Shown here: positions 8,574 through 18,143 of the stretch, one piece after another
Layout of the letters: every line of letters starts with the position of its first letter
Position numbering within the stretch: position 1 is the stretch's first letter
Position numbers and translations under genes: made by a program
NCBI GenBank assembly: GCA_012521705.1
Contig: JAAYLX010000057.1
Span: forward strand, 48,845-112,844
Reading direction: 5' to 3'
Length of the DNA: 64,000 nt
Source of the DNA: Clostridiaceae bacterium
Lineage (GTDB): Bacteria; Bacillota; Clostridia; DSM-8532
Notes under the pieces: generated by a model
The model's input: the letters and a program-made list of their open reading frames with translations, nothing else
Database searches by the model: none
Told to the model about the DNA's origin: nothing

Positions 8574-9419
8574 ATGATAATTCCTTTCCCTGTAAAGAGC
8601 ACTATTGATTCCCGGAGATCTTCCCGTAGTTATAAAATGATAGATGTTGAAGATAATGTTATGAAATCCATAAAGGACTTTGCAAAATCAATGGAAGTTC
8701 CTTTTGAACATGATGTGGAGATTAGGTTCTTTAAAGCTGATCCGACAAAAACGCTTTATACAGTAATGAAATCACCACCTGATAATGTAGCCTTTATAGC
8801 AGAAACTGATATTGTGTCAATTTCAAAGGTGGGGTTTATTGGAGAGTTACTAATACTTTTTGCACAGAGTAAAGGCCTTGCAACGTGTTGGTACGGACAT
8901 TATAAACTTGTGGAACTTGAGAGGCTGATGCCTCATTTGCAGTCTCCCGAGCAGTTAAAAGAGTCAAACATGGGTTATGGATATTCAAAAGGTGTAACAA
9001 CCGGCCGAAGAGCAATCTGTATTACTCCCCTTGGGTATTATGAAGAAGGTGGACTACGTCTTATGGACAGGTTTACTAAGAAAACCTCAAGCTTCAGACG
9101 CAAGGAAATTAAAGAATTGCTTGAGAATCCGGATGAATATGAAAAACTGTCAGAGGATGTATTATATGCTCTTGATTTAGGCAGAAAAGCGCCTTCTGCT
9201 GCAAATTCCCAAATGTGGAGATTCGGATATGAAGATGATTTCAGGACGATTACTGTAGCCATGCCGGTGGGATACAAGCATTTTAAATGGGAACATCCAA
9301 ACGTTGATATAGGAATCTGCGCAAGTCATATTTGGCTTGGATTAATTGATAGAGGTTATAATCCTTCAGTAACTGTTAACGACGAATCCGGCCGAGCGGT
9401 ATGGAGGTTTTCTGTATAA
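8574..9419 (+). CDS. Nitroreductase-family protein (TM1586-like)
   Basis: The 281-residue product carries the nitroreductase FMN-phosphate motif SRRSSRSY at residues about 12-19, a central GFIGELLILFAQSKGLATCWYG segment, and a second half beginning with LDLGRKAPSAANSQMWRF. This matches the fused two-lobe nitroreductases of the TM1586 type, which carry both halves of the FMN site on one chain. The likely role is NAD(P)H-dependent flavin reduction of nitro or quinone compounds, inferred from family. GGAGG precedes the ATG. An inverted repeat overlaps its promoter. Confidence 0.8.
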   Translation: MIIPFPVKSTIDSRRSSRSYKMIDVEDNVMKSIKDFAKSMEVPFEHDVEIRFFKADPTKTLYTVMKSPPDNVAFIAETDIVSISKVGFIGELLILFAQSKGLATCWYGHYKLVELERLMPHLQSPEQLKESNMGYGYSKGVTTGRRAICITPLGYYEEGGLRLMDRFTKKTSSFRRKEIKELLENPDEYEKLSEDVLYALDLGRKAPSAANSQMWRFGYEDDFRTITVAMPVGYKHFKWEHPNVDIGICASHIWLGLIDRGYNPSVTVNDESGRAVWRFSV

Positions 9420-9555
9420 ATCAAATCACAACCTCATTAAGATAATTATTATTTATTCAGGGTTATTTTGTGAATTACTTTGGGTAATCTTACAGTATAC
9501 TGGGAACATTTCTGCGTGTAAAGTCTCAAAAATATTTCACAAGGTTGTGACTAAT

Positions 9556-9936
9556 ATGAAAGATTTTAAAGCTTTTTTGGACACCATAGCTGAGCCTGAG
9601 AAAAAAGAGCGGATGAATGAAATTCTCGTGAAAATAAAAGAGAAGTTTCCCCAATTGAAAGAAGAAGTAAAGTGGAATCAGCCAATGTTCACTGACCACG
9701 GAACTTTTATTATTGCTTTCAGTATAGCTAAAGGACATATAGCTGTGGCACCTGAAGCAAAAGTTATAAAACAATTTGAAAAGGAGATAAAAAAAGCTGG
9801 ATACTCCCTCACACAACAACTGTTCAGGATTAAATGGAATGATAAAGTGGATTATGACTTATTGTTTAAAATCATTGCTTTCAACATTGAGGATAAAAAA
9901 GATTTCACCAAATTCTGGAGAACACCGGAAGATTAG
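9556..9936 (+). CDS. DUF1801/YdhG-like protein
   Basis: The small soluble protein matches the DUF1801 fold: KIKEKFPQLKEEVKWNQPMF, HIAVAPEAKVIKQFEKEI and a C-terminal IKWNDKVDYDLL. Members are annotated as iron-chaperone-like or of unknown function, and I would not assign a reaction. The ATG at 9556 is preferred over the GTG at 9547, because AAGG at 9541-9544 is too close to the latter. A more distant relative occurs at 18144-18554. Confidence 0.7.
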   Translation: MKDFKAFLDTIAEPEKKERMNEILVKIKEKFPQLKEEVKWNQPMFTDHGTFIIAFSIAKGHIAVAPEAKVIKQFEKEIKKAGYSLTQQLFRIKWNDKVDYDLLFKIIAFNIEDKKDFTKFWRTPED

Positions 9937-10323
9937 AGGGGAGTGTGAAAGCAATTTTTATCCTTTGTTGTATGTACTCGGCGCATCGGATGAAGATGAT
10001 AAGATAAGTGTTTTCAACAAATCCTGTGAATTAGGGTCGCTGACAATGACAGTTTATCTTTTTGAATAACACTTCCTGTACCGAAAAAATCATAAGAATT
10101 AGTTTTTGTCTGTGCCAATAACATAAATGGAACTATTCAATAAATGGAAAGACTGTTATAATTTATATAGTACCAGTAAAAACCGCAATTGAATTTTCTG
10201 TAGCAACTCTTATTTTAGAAAACTGTCGAACCGATAAAAAATACAGAAATTATAATCATTGGATTCAGAAACAGTAGTCCGCTTTAGTAAAGCAATAGGT
10301 TCAGGAGATTCTGGGGGGTTAAC
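9937..10323 (+). other. 387-bp gap before the diguanylate cyclase
   Basis: Nothing here can be supported as a gene. An open frame overlapping 9839-10069 lacks a ribosome site and has no recognisable content. The downstream part is A+T rich and should contain the promoter for the 10324 gene. Confidence 0.5.
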
Positions 10324-11898
10324 GTGGATTTAAGAACTGTAATGTTGCTGTTGGCAGTCGGTTCTTTTTTATTCGGACTGCTATTGCTGGTATTCAAATT
10401 CAATAAAGACAACCCACATGAAGTCCCTTTCTGGATCGCAGCCAAGCTTTTGCAGGCTGCAGGATCTCTTATGCTTTATTTCAGGACAATTCACTTTGAA
10501 AGCTTTACGGTACTGGCAAATACGGTTTTGCTGTTGGGCTTCGCCTATGAAGCCTGGGCTGTCAGGATTCTGGCCGGTCGACTTGTAAAACGCTGGATGC
10601 ATATTACCACATCAGCCGGGATAGTACTGGCTTGCCTTATATCCTTGTTTCTGGCAAGTCATTACCGCACAGGACTTGTTTTTTTCCTGCAGAGTGTCTT
10701 TTTCTTATTGCCGGGAATGTTCCTGTTCCGTAAATCGGAGAAAATATCCTCGCTTCGCTCACTATTGGCCATATGCTATTGCGGAGCAGGTATTGTGTTT
10801 CTTATAGGCTCCTTTGTATGCTTTAGTTCCCCTGAATATGTCTTAAATCTTGAGAAAGGTGCTTTATTTGCCATCATACCATTTGTGAGTTATTGCATAT
10901 TTCTGATAAGCGTATTTATTTTGCTGATGCTTGCCAAGGAAAGAAGCGAAATGCAGGCACTGCAAATTCAGAAAAATTTGGAGAAGAGTAAGATTCAATT
11001 CCAGATAATTGTGGAAACTGCTCTTGAAGGCATCCTAATATTCGACAATCAATACAGAATTACCTTTGCAAATAATAAAATGGCTTCGGTCCTTGGATAT
11101 ACGGTTGATGAGATGCTTGGAAGACCGTATTACTCCTTTTTCCCCGAAAGCGATATGCAAATTTATAAACAGCAGGAGTCTCTCCGGAAAAAGGGCAAAG
11201 ATTCTGTATACGAATGCTGCCTTTTACGAAAAGACGGGCAAAAGCATTGGTTCCTTGTCTCAGCAAAAGCAATTCTCGATGAGTCCGGCAGATTCGAAGG
11301 CTCTTTTGGCATGTTAACTGATATCAACCAGAGAAAAGAAATGGAACTCCAACTGGAAGAGTCAAACAGGCAGCTTACAGAATTAAGCAATAAGGACAGC
11401 CTTACGGGTATAGCAAACAGAAGATTGTTTGATGCAACGCTGGAACAGGAGTATTCCAGGCTTAGACGGACAAAGTCCCGGCTATCGGTGATTTTGTTTG
11501 ATCTTGACTTTTTTAAAGCATACAATGATTATTATGGCCATGTCATGGGAGATGAATGCCTGCGCCGGATTGGCGGGGTATTGAACGACTGTATAACCAG
11601 ATCCATTGATCTGGCAGCCCGTTACGGGGGAGAAGAGTTTGCATGTATATTGCCTGATACTGACCTTGAACCAGCAGTGAAAATAGCGGAAAAAATCAGG
11701 CAAAGAATTATGGATCTTAAAATCGAACACAAGAAATCTCCTGTTAGTGAGTATGTTACAGCAAGTTTTGGAGTTACAACAGTTCAGTATTCACCGGAAA
11801 CTTCCCTTGAAGATATTATAGCCACGGCTGACAAACTGCTTTATAAAGCCAAGACTTCAGGCCGGAACCGTATAGAATACGGTGAATATAAGGCATAA
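10324..11898 (+). CDS. Membrane-bound PAS-GGDEF diguanylate cyclase
   Basis: The first about 205 residues form seven hydrophobic segments, followed by a short coiled-coil linker, a PAS domain (about 220-340, e.g. IVETALEGILIFDNQYRI) and a GGDEF domain (about 355-520). The active-site motif is GGEEF, and an inhibitory RxxD (RSID) lies exactly five residues before it, so product feedback is expected. The enzyme should make cyclic di-GMP from two GTP at the membrane. The start is GTG, preceded by a G-rich site (GGGGGG). With the c-di-GMP riboswitch and HD-GYP gene at 49-50 kb it is part of this genome's c-di-GMP network. Confidence 0.92.
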   Translation: MDLRTVMLLLAVGSFLFGLLLLVFKFNKDNPHEVPFWIAAKLLQAAGSLMLYFRTIHFESFTVLANTVLLLGFAYEAWAVRILAGRLVKRWMHITTSAGIVLACLISLFLASHYRTGLVFFLQSVFFLLPGMFLFRKSEKISSLRSLLAICYCGAGIVFLIGSFVCFSSPEYVLNLEKGALFAIIPFVSYCIFLISVFILLMLAKERSEMQALQIQKNLEKSKIQFQIIVETALEGILIFDNQYRITFANNKMASVLGYTVDEMLGRPYYSFFPESDMQIYKQQESLRKKGKDSVYECCLLRKDGQKHWFLVSAKAILDESGRFEGSFGMLTDINQRKEMELQLEESNRQLTELSNKDSLTGIANRRLFDATLEQEYSRLRRTKSRLSVILFDLDFFKAYNDYYGHVMGDECLRRIGGVLNDCITRSIDLAARYGGEEFACILPDTDLEPAVKIAEKIRQRIMDLKIEHKKSPVSEYVTASFGVTTVQYSPETSLEDIIATADKLLYKAKTSGRNRIEYGEYKA

Positions 11899-11961
11899 CA
11901 AATCGACACGATTCATCATTCTTGTTTTATAATATATTCTGTGGCATAATACAGCAAAGCG

Positions 11962-13014
11962 TTGATTTACCGAGGTAATTATTTAATGACTGAACACAGA
12001 ATTTTGATTGGAGACAGCAAAAACATACCGGAAATCCCGAGCGGGTCGGTTCAACTGATTGTCACTTCCCCTCCATACCCGATGATAGAGATGTGGGATG
12101 AGATGTTTGGAAATCAGGACTCATCCATCAATGAAAGCCTGTCAAAGGGAGACGGGATGAACGCATTTTATAAAATGCATAAACTTCTCAACCGGACATG
12201 GGAAGAGTGCGACCGTATCCTTGCCGATAACGGTTTTATCTGCATTAATATCGGGGACGCAACAAGAACTATAAACGGAGACTTCAGACTATTCTCCAAC
12301 CACACCCAGGTAATCAGCTTTTTTCTTGAGAAGGGATACAGTGTCCTGCCGGATATTCACTGGCGCAAACAATCCAACGCGCCAAACAAGTTCATGGGTT
12401 CAGGGATGTATCCTGCCGGTGCTTATGTGACCTATGAGCATGAGTATATTTTGATTTTCAGAAAAGGCGGTAAAAGGGTATTTAAAGGCACAGGCAGGGA
12501 ACGTAGACAGGAAAGCGCATTTTTCTGGGAAGAAAGAAATGTTTGGTTCTCTGATCTGTGGGACATAAAAGGTACTTCGCAGGTAATTACAGCTTCCAAA
12601 ACAAGCCGGAGCCGGAGCGCAGCATATCCTTTCGAAATCCCGTACAGACTTGTTAATATGTATTCGGTTAAAGGGGATACCGTGGTTGACCCCTTTATGG
12701 GGCTTGGAACGACCACCCTTGCGTGTATGGCTTCAAACAGAAATAGTATTGGAGTAGAGATAAATGAAGAAATCGCGGAACTTGCTGTAAAGAATATTGC
12801 TGCATCAGCAAACAATCTTAACGGCATTATTGATTCCCGCATTAACCGACATGTTGAGTTTATTGACTCTTTGCCTGCTGACAAACGGAAACGCTGTTAT
12901 AAAAACATTCCCCACGGCTTTGAAGTAATAACAAAACAGGAAACTGCCATCAAAATCGACCGATTAGCATCTGTTGACCAGAACGGATATATATTTACCT
13001 GTTCTTACGAATAA
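11962..13014 (+). CDS. Type II DNA methyltransferase (N4-cytosine/N6-adenine class, M.MjaI/M.MthZI-like)
   Basis: Motif IV is TSPPYPMIEMWDEMF near residue 36 and the SAM-binding motif I, DPFMGLGTTTLA, lies near residue 240. This is the beta-class order (IV before I). The TSPPYPMIEMW form is, as I recall, typical of N4-cytosine methyltransferases recognising CTAG. It should protect host DNA from the endonuclease encoded convergently at 13053-13643. The ATG at about 11986 (MTEHRILIGD) is a good alternative start; the upstream in-frame start adds eight residues. Confidence 0.88.
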   Translation: MIYRGNYLMTEHRILIGDSKNIPEIPSGSVQLIVTSPPYPMIEMWDEMFGNQDSSINESLSKGDGMNAFYKMHKLLNRTWEECDRILADNGFICINIGDATRTINGDFRLFSNHTQVISFFLEKGYSVLPDIHWRKQSNAPNKFMGSGMYPAGAYVTYEHEYILIFRKGGKRVFKGTGRERRQESAFFWEERNVWFSDLWDIKGTSQVITASKTSRSRSAAYPFEIPYRLVNMYSVKGDTVVDPFMGLGTTTLACMASNRNSIGVEINEEIAELAVKNIAASANNLNGIIDSRINRHVEFIDSLPADKRKRCYKNIPHGFEVITKQETAIKIDRLASVDQNGYIFTCSYE

Positions 13015-13050
13015 ATAAAAACGCCGGTCCCCTTTAAGGGAATTCGGCGT
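13015..13050 (-). terminator. Terminator of the restriction endonuclease gene
   Basis: On the minus strand an ACGCCG...CGGCGT stem containing a CCCTT/AAGGG inner stem (13021-13050) begins immediately after the stop codon and is followed by TTTTTATTT. It fills the 38-bp gap between the convergent methylase and endonuclease genes. Confidence 0.8.
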
Positions 13051-13052
13051 CA

Positions 13053-13643
13053 TTAATCCTCGACTTCAATTTTCAGACCGTTCTTTGTCTTTTCATAATA
13101 TATCATTTTTACATCAATGGATTCTGAAAGGCGCCCCATGGTTTTGTAAGTATGGGGCTTTACTGAATATGGCACGTTTCCGACATACCCGTCTATTCCT
13201 TTTGATTCTTCTTCCGAAGTTGCAGTCCGGTACGTGGTTCCCTTTTTTTCAGCCAGGGAAGCAAGTATTGCCTTCTGGACATAGAGGCCGTTAAAGGTCT
13301 TGTTTATTACAAGATCCTCAACCCATTGGCCGACCATTTCTCTGTCAATGAGTTTTATGGCCTTTTGGAGGTTAAGTACCTGGGTGTAGATTTTGTCTGT
13401 CGCCTTTTCGAATGCTTCCGGGTGTTTTTTTATATACCATTTTCTCCAGTTTTCTATGGTTATGTCTTCACCGGAATCCAAAAATTCAAGGAATAACTCG
13501 GACATTTTCCCTACAACTGCGGGGCGGGTTCCCTGGGCATTCTGGTTAGCCCAGTTTATAAGCTGGGAAGTATATTTCGGAAAAGTGGAACTTTCGCCCT
13601 GATTGTAGGAAGCAATATCTTCGTTTTTCAGCGTGTATTTCAT
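13053..13643 (-). CDS. MjaI-family type II restriction endonuclease
   Basis: The 196-residue product has segments typical of the MjaI endonuclease family: PAVVGKMSELFLEF, the N/G-rich LVINKTFNGLYVQKAIL, and near the C-terminus EEESKGIDGYVGNVPYSVKP. In the last, acidic and Lys residues (D-G-Y...S-V-K) resemble a PD-(D/E)xK-type core. MjaI cuts at CTAG; that specificity is inferred by family. The start at 13643 is preferred (AAAGGG upstream), although the frame is open to 13751. Convergent orientation with the methylase is consistent with a complete R-M system. Confidence 0.75.
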   Translation of the reverse strand: MKYTLKNEDIASYNQGESSTFPKYTSQLINWANQNAQGTRPAVVGKMSELFLEFLDSGEDITIENWRKWYIKKHPEAFEKATDKIYTQVLNLQKAIKLIDREMVGQWVEDLVINKTFNGLYVQKAILASLAEKKGTTYRTATSEEESKGIDGYVGNVPYSVKPHTYKTMGRLSESIDVKMIYYEKTKNGLKIEVED

Positions 13644-13844
13644 AACACTTGCCCTTTCAGAATATTTTTTGGACAAAATATCTCCGTTCTTTTGATTCCT
13701 AAGAGTATCATAAAGCCTGGCAAAACTCAACATGTAATTAAAAAGGAGCACCCATATTTTATATCTTCATAAAATCTTCACAAAAATATGCTAAATTCTG
13801 TGACAAACAGTGAAAAGCAAGTAATCTGGCACAGGGGGCGTAAG

Positions 13845-15674
13845 ATGGAACAAAGACTGATTCGAAAGGTTCTCCAGATAGAGGGAATGACTTGTTCAAG
13901 CTGTGAATTGAGAATAGAAAATGCTCTGAAAAAGCTTGAAGGAGTAAAGGAAGCCAAGGCGATATTGAGCAGTTCCAATGTTTATATTACTTTTGACGCA
14001 AATGCAATAAGCCTGGATAAAATTATTGAGACCATAGAAAAGATGGATTATGAAGTCAAGAATAATTCAGGCTCTGAAATTTTGCTAAAGTCAAACGACA
14101 GGAAAGCAGCCGGTGATAAAATGTCAGTCAAACAACTTCTGGGGATTGGCATCATTTTGTTTGCTCTCTATGTCATTATTAATAACACGGTGGGGTTTAA
14201 CTTTATTCCTGAGATAAATCAGTCTATGGGGTATGGAATCCTGTTTGTTGTGGGAATGCTTACTTCGCTTCATTGTGTTTCCATGTGCGGAGGCATAAAC
14301 TTGACCCAGTGCATTTCATACAAGGATGAAAGCGGGGATTTAGGCAAGTTTTCAAAAATTAAGCCAAGTCTTCTTTATAACAGCGGAAGGGTGGTATCCT
14401 ATACCGTCATCGGAGGGATTGCCGGAGCTCTGGGTTCCGGTATAGGTTTTTCAGGTCCCGCCAAGGGATTTGTGGCTGTAATATCGGGTATTTTTATGGT
14501 CATTATGGGGTTAAATATGCTCAACATATTCCCCTGGCTAAGAAAGCTGAATCCCAGGATGCCAAAAATCTTCGGAAGAAAAATATACATTAACGGAGGA
14601 AAGCACGGTCCATTTTATATCGGACTTTTAAATGGCTTGATGCCCTGCGGTCCCCTTCAGGCAATGCAGATTTATGCTTTGGGAACAGGAAGTTTCGTTG
14701 TCGGCGCATTATCAATGTTCATGTTCAGCATGGGCACAGTGCCTTTGATGTTTGGTCTTGGCGCGTTAAGTACCATACTTAGCGGCAAGTTCACCCATAA
14801 GATGATGAAAGTAAGTGCTGTTTTGGTAATCGTGCTTGGAGTGGTTATGACAAACCGTGGCTTGGCATTGTCAGGTATTTCTTTTTCCTCCTTGTCCTTT
14901 GAAACAAAAAATGATGACCGGGAAAACGGTGTTGCGCAGATCCGGAATGGAGTTCAGACAGTAACCACGGAGCTTTCATCTGGCAGATATGAGCCAATTA
15001 TAGTTCAGAAGGGTATACCTGTAAAATGGACAATTAAGGCCGAAAAAAGCAATCTGAACGGATGCAACAATGAGATTATAATACCAAAATTCAATACTTC
15101 CAAAAAACTTGCTGCAGGTGACAATGTAATAGAGTTCACACCCACCGAAACAGGCACATTTGCGTATAGCTGCTGGATGGGAATGATCAGAAGTAAAATT
15201 ACCGTTGTAGATGACATAAACAATTTTAATGCATCGGATACAGCCGGAGGGGAACAAAAGTCGGATTATAAAATCCCTGCTGATGAAATTGCCATTGCAA
15301 AGATAAAGGACGGAAAACAATCTGTTGAAATAAATCTTAAAAGCGACAGATTTTCTCCAGCGGTAGTGGTAATGCAGAGTGGATTGGAAACAATATGGAC
15401 AATTAACGGCGTGGAATTGACCGATACCAACAGTACACTTTTATTTCCGCGGTATAATGCCCAATTAAATATGCAGGAAGGAAAGAATGAAATATTTTTG
15501 ATTCCTGACGGGGACTTTGATTTTACTACCTCAGACAGTGCATTTTACGGCTATGTAAAAGTTGTGGGCGATATAGGCAAAATTGAAATTGAGGCTATAA
15601 AGAAAGAAGTAGAGCAATTTGTACCGCAAAAACAGGAATTTGTAGATTACAGTGGCCTTCCTTCCAGCCATTGA
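13845..15674 (+). CDS. HMA - SafE/DsbD-like transporter - double cupredoxin fusion protein
   Basis: Residues about 1-75 form a heavy-metal-associated (HMA) domain with GMTCSSCE. Residues about 95-360 form a six-or-more-helix SafE/UreH-like membrane domain with the Cys motif LHCVSMCGG and a second LMPCGPLQAMQ. The last 240 residues hold two cupredoxin-like domains; the first ends in YSCWMGMI, a Cys/Met-rich copper-site variant, while the second lacks the Cys. The architecture suggests capture and transmembrane handling of copper or a similar soft metal, or thiol reduction. AGGGGG at 13833-13838 sets the start at 13845. A two-component system follows after a terminator. Confidence 0.82.
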   Translation: MEQRLIRKVLQIEGMTCSSCELRIENALKKLEGVKEAKAILSSSNVYITFDANAISLDKIIETIEKMDYEVKNNSGSEILLKSNDRKAAGDKMSVKQLLGIGIILFALYVIINNTVGFNFIPEINQSMGYGILFVVGMLTSLHCVSMCGGINLTQCISYKDESGDLGKFSKIKPSLLYNSGRVVSYTVIGGIAGALGSGIGFSGPAKGFVAVISGIFMVIMGLNMLNIFPWLRKLNPRMPKIFGRKIYINGGKHGPFYIGLLNGLMPCGPLQAMQIYALGTGSFVVGALSMFMFSMGTVPLMFGLGALSTILSGKFTHKMMKVSAVLVIVLGVVMTNRGLALSGISFSSLSFETKNDDRENGVAQIRNGVQTVTTELSSGRYEPIIVQKGIPVKWTIKAEKSNLNGCNNEIIIPKFNTSKKLAAGDNVIEFTPTETGTFAYSCWMGMIRSKITVVDDINNFNASDTAGGEQKSDYKIPADEIAIAKIKDGKQSVEINLKSDRFSPAVVVMQSGLETIWTINGVELTDTNSTLLFPRYNAQLNMQEGKNEIFLIPDGDFDFTTSDSAFYGYVKVVGDIGKIEIEAIKKEVEQFVPQKQEFVDYSGLPSSH

Positions 15675-15787
15675 AAAAATGGGGTGGAATACTTTCACAG
15701 ATATCCGGGGGGTTTAAGATAAAGCCAGGCAAGTACAAGAATGAGATTGTGGAGCAAGTACAGGTTGTTGTATAATTAATGTGAACA

Positions 15788-15820
15788 AAAAAATCCCCTT
15801 GCCTGGCAGGGGATTTTTTC
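15788..15820 (+). terminator. Bidirectional intrinsic terminator
   Basis: AAAAAATCCCC (15788-15798) pairs with GGGGATTTTTT (15809-15819), giving a strong stem with T-tracts on both strands. It separates the HMA/SafE gene from the two-component genes. Confidence 0.9.
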
Positions 15821-15864
15821 GTATACTCCAATAGTTTTTGTTCAGCTATTGCCGGAGGTTTTAT

Positions 15865-16566
15865 ATGGGCAATGTTTCAAAAAAGATTCTGGTCGTGGAT
15901 GACGAGCTTAAAATTGTGGAGGTAGTTAAATCCTATCTTGAAAAGAGCGGGTATACGGTAATTGAAGCGTACAGCGGCAAGGAAGCCCTGAACAGCTTTG
16001 AAAAGCATAAGCCTTCCCTTGTCATTTTGGATTTGATGCTTCCTGATATTTCGGGCGAAGAAGTATGCAAAACCTTACGGAAAAAATCAAGGGTGCCTGT
16101 CATAATGCTTACGGCAAAGATTGAAGAAGAAAGTGTTTTGGAAGGCCTTAATATTGGTGCTGATGATTATGTCACAAAGCCCTTCAGCCCCAGGCAACTG
16201 GTAGCAAGGGTTGAGGCGGTTTTAAGAAGGTCTGGAGACCCGTTGGCACCATTGTCAAGCATTCTATCTTTTAACGATGATGAGCTTGTCATAGATACAC
16301 TTAAGTATGAAGTAAAAAGGTCCGGGGAAGCCATCAACCTGACTCCAAATGAATATAAGATTTTGTTAACCATGGTGAAGTATCCTGACAAGACATTTAC
16401 CAGGGATGAGCTGATATGTATCAGTCTGGGGGAGGATTTCAACGGTTATGACAGAACAATAGATACTTATATTAAGAACATCAGACAAAAAATCGAACCC
16501 GACCCTAAAAACCCGAAATACATCCTGACCGTTCATGGTATAGGCTACCGGTTTGGTGGCGAATAG
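15865..16566 (+). CDS. OmpR/PhoB-family response regulator
   Basis: The receiver domain (about residues 1-120) has the acidic pair VVDDE, the phosphorylatable Asp in VILDLMLPD, the Thr/Ser in MLTAK and the Lys in TKPFSP. A winged-helix DNA-binding domain covers about 135-232 (LTPNEYKILLTMVKYPDKTFTRDEL, ending VHGIGYRFGG). GGAGG at 15854-15858 fixes the ATG at 15865. The histidine kinase gene begins 15 bp downstream, so the pair forms a two-gene unit. The metal-handling protein upstream is a plausible target, inferred from position only. Confidence 0.93.
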   Translation: MGNVSKKILVVDDELKIVEVVKSYLEKSGYTVIEAYSGKEALNSFEKHKPSLVILDLMLPDISGEEVCKTLRKKSRVPVIMLTAKIEEESVLEGLNIGADDYVTKPFSPRQLVARVEAVLRRSGDPLAPLSSILSFNDDELVIDTLKYEVKRSGEAINLTPNEYKILLTMVKYPDKTFTRDELICISLGEDFNGYDRTIDTYIKNIRQKIEPDPKNPKYILTVHGIGYRFGGE

Positions 16567-16581
16567 AAAGGCGATTGTATT

Positions 16582-17976
16582 ATGAAATATAGTCTTAGAA
16601 CCAAGTTGACATTATCATATATTTTTGTGGTTCTTATTTCCGTGTTCATGATAAGCGTTGTAACGAATCTTTTGCTGGACAAGCATTTCAAAGAATACAT
16701 CATAGAAAACCAGGAGCGGAAGAGCCGTGAAATAGTTTTCCAGGTCAGCCAGCAGTACAGGATGGATGGAACATGGGATAAAGAAGGCATCGAGAGTATT
16801 TGTATCAACGCGTTGAAACAGGGCATGATTATTAAAGTAGTGGATCCCTCAGACAATGTCGTATGGGATGCAAGACTACATGACAACCATCAATGTGAGC
16901 AGATGCTTGCCCAGATGGAAAGAAACATGAGCAGCCGCTATCCCAACTGGGAAGGCAAGTATGTAGAAAATGTCTATCCTGTTTCAAATAAGCTGGGGAA
17001 TGCAGGGAAAATCACTATAGGCTATTATGGTCCCTTTTATTTCAATGACAGTGACCTGGCATTTATAAATACAATAAACCGGATTATCACTGGTATCGGC
17101 GCTTTTTCCCTTATATTATCCTTCCTGGTTGGCTCGGTTATGGCAAAAAGACTGAGTACGCCTATTTCAAGAGTTATAACCACTGCCCGGATGATTTCAA
17201 AAGGCTATTTTGGTGACAGGATAACCGAAAAATTCAATACTAAGGAGACCGCACAGTTAACCGAGACCATAAATAACCTTGCAGAAACTCTGGAGAATCA
17301 GGAATCCTTAAGGAAAAGGCTCACGGCAGATGTGGCCCATGAATTAAGAACTCCCCTGGCCACGTTGCAAAGTCACATGGAGGCAATGATTGACGGAATC
17401 TGGGAACCTGACACACAAAGGCTTAAGAGCTGCCATGAGGAGATAATGAGAATAAACAGGTTGGTAGGTGATCTTGAAAAACTTGCCCGGTATGAAAGCG
17501 AGAACCTGATTCTTACAAGGACAAGCTTTGATGTTTCCGAACTTATCAACAATATTATTCAGAACTTCGAAAATGATTTTGCAAGTAAGGGTATAGGTAT
17601 TAGCTTTTCCGGCGAAAAAGAGATAGTGCATGCTGATAAGGATAAAATAAGCCAGGTAATAGTAAATTTACTGTCCAATGCCCTGAAGTATACACCGAAG
17701 GGTGGTGCAGTTGAGGTCATGGTTAAAGGTGAAGATGATCTTACTGAGATATACGTAAGAGATAATGGAAAGGGTATTTCTCCCGAGGACCTGCCCTATA
17801 TATTTGAACGCTTCTATCGTGCGGACAAATCAAGAAACAGGATGACCGGAGGAGCCGGAATTGGCCTTACAATCACAAAGGCGATAGTTGAAGCCCACAA
17901 AGGTAAGATCGAGGTAAAGAGCAAAGTTGATGAAGGAACCGAATTTGTTATTACATTACCTAAGCAGCCAGTATGA
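16582..17976 (+). CDS. Sensor histidine kinase partner of the upstream regulator
   Basis: The layout is a TM helix (about 10-30), an extracytoplasmic domain of about 130 residues, a second TM (about 165-190), HAMP (about 190-245), a HisKA dimerisation domain with H-box DVAHELRTPLATL and an HATPase_c domain with N-box NLLSNALKYTP, DNGKGISPEDLPYIFERFYR and GGAGIGLTITK. All kinase boxes are intact. GAAAGGCG precedes the ATG. The sensor domain has no motif that tells the signal. Confidence 0.93.
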   Translation: MKYSLRTKLTLSYIFVVLISVFMISVVTNLLLDKHFKEYIIENQERKSREIVFQVSQQYRMDGTWDKEGIESICINALKQGMIIKVVDPSDNVVWDARLHDNHQCEQMLAQMERNMSSRYPNWEGKYVENVYPVSNKLGNAGKITIGYYGPFYFNDSDLAFINTINRIITGIGAFSLILSFLVGSVMAKRLSTPISRVITTARMISKGYFGDRITEKFNTKETAQLTETINNLAETLENQESLRKRLTADVAHELRTPLATLQSHMEAMIDGIWEPDTQRLKSCHEEIMRINRLVGDLEKLARYESENLILTRTSFDVSELINNIIQNFENDFASKGIGISFSGEKEIVHADKDKISQVIVNLLSNALKYTPKGGAVEVMVKGEDDLTEIYVRDNGKGISPEDLPYIFERFYRADKSRNRMTGGAGIGLTITKAIVEAHKGKIEVKSKVDEGTEFVITLPKQPV

Positions 17977-18143
17977 TTTGAAACATGTTCTTTTGTGAGT
18001 TGAAAGTCAATGCGACAGGATATGGGTATGAAAAACGAAGAAGGCTCGGTGTGTAACACCATAGGTATAAGGAAGGATACCCGCAAAAAAAGCGGAAAAG
18101 AACCTGGAGACAAAGTAAAAGTTTCTATCAAAGAAAGGATGTA

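Noticed and set aside
9839..10069. Open frame overlapping the end of the DUF1801 gene
   Set aside because: It starts inside a real gene in another frame and has no ribosome site or domain.
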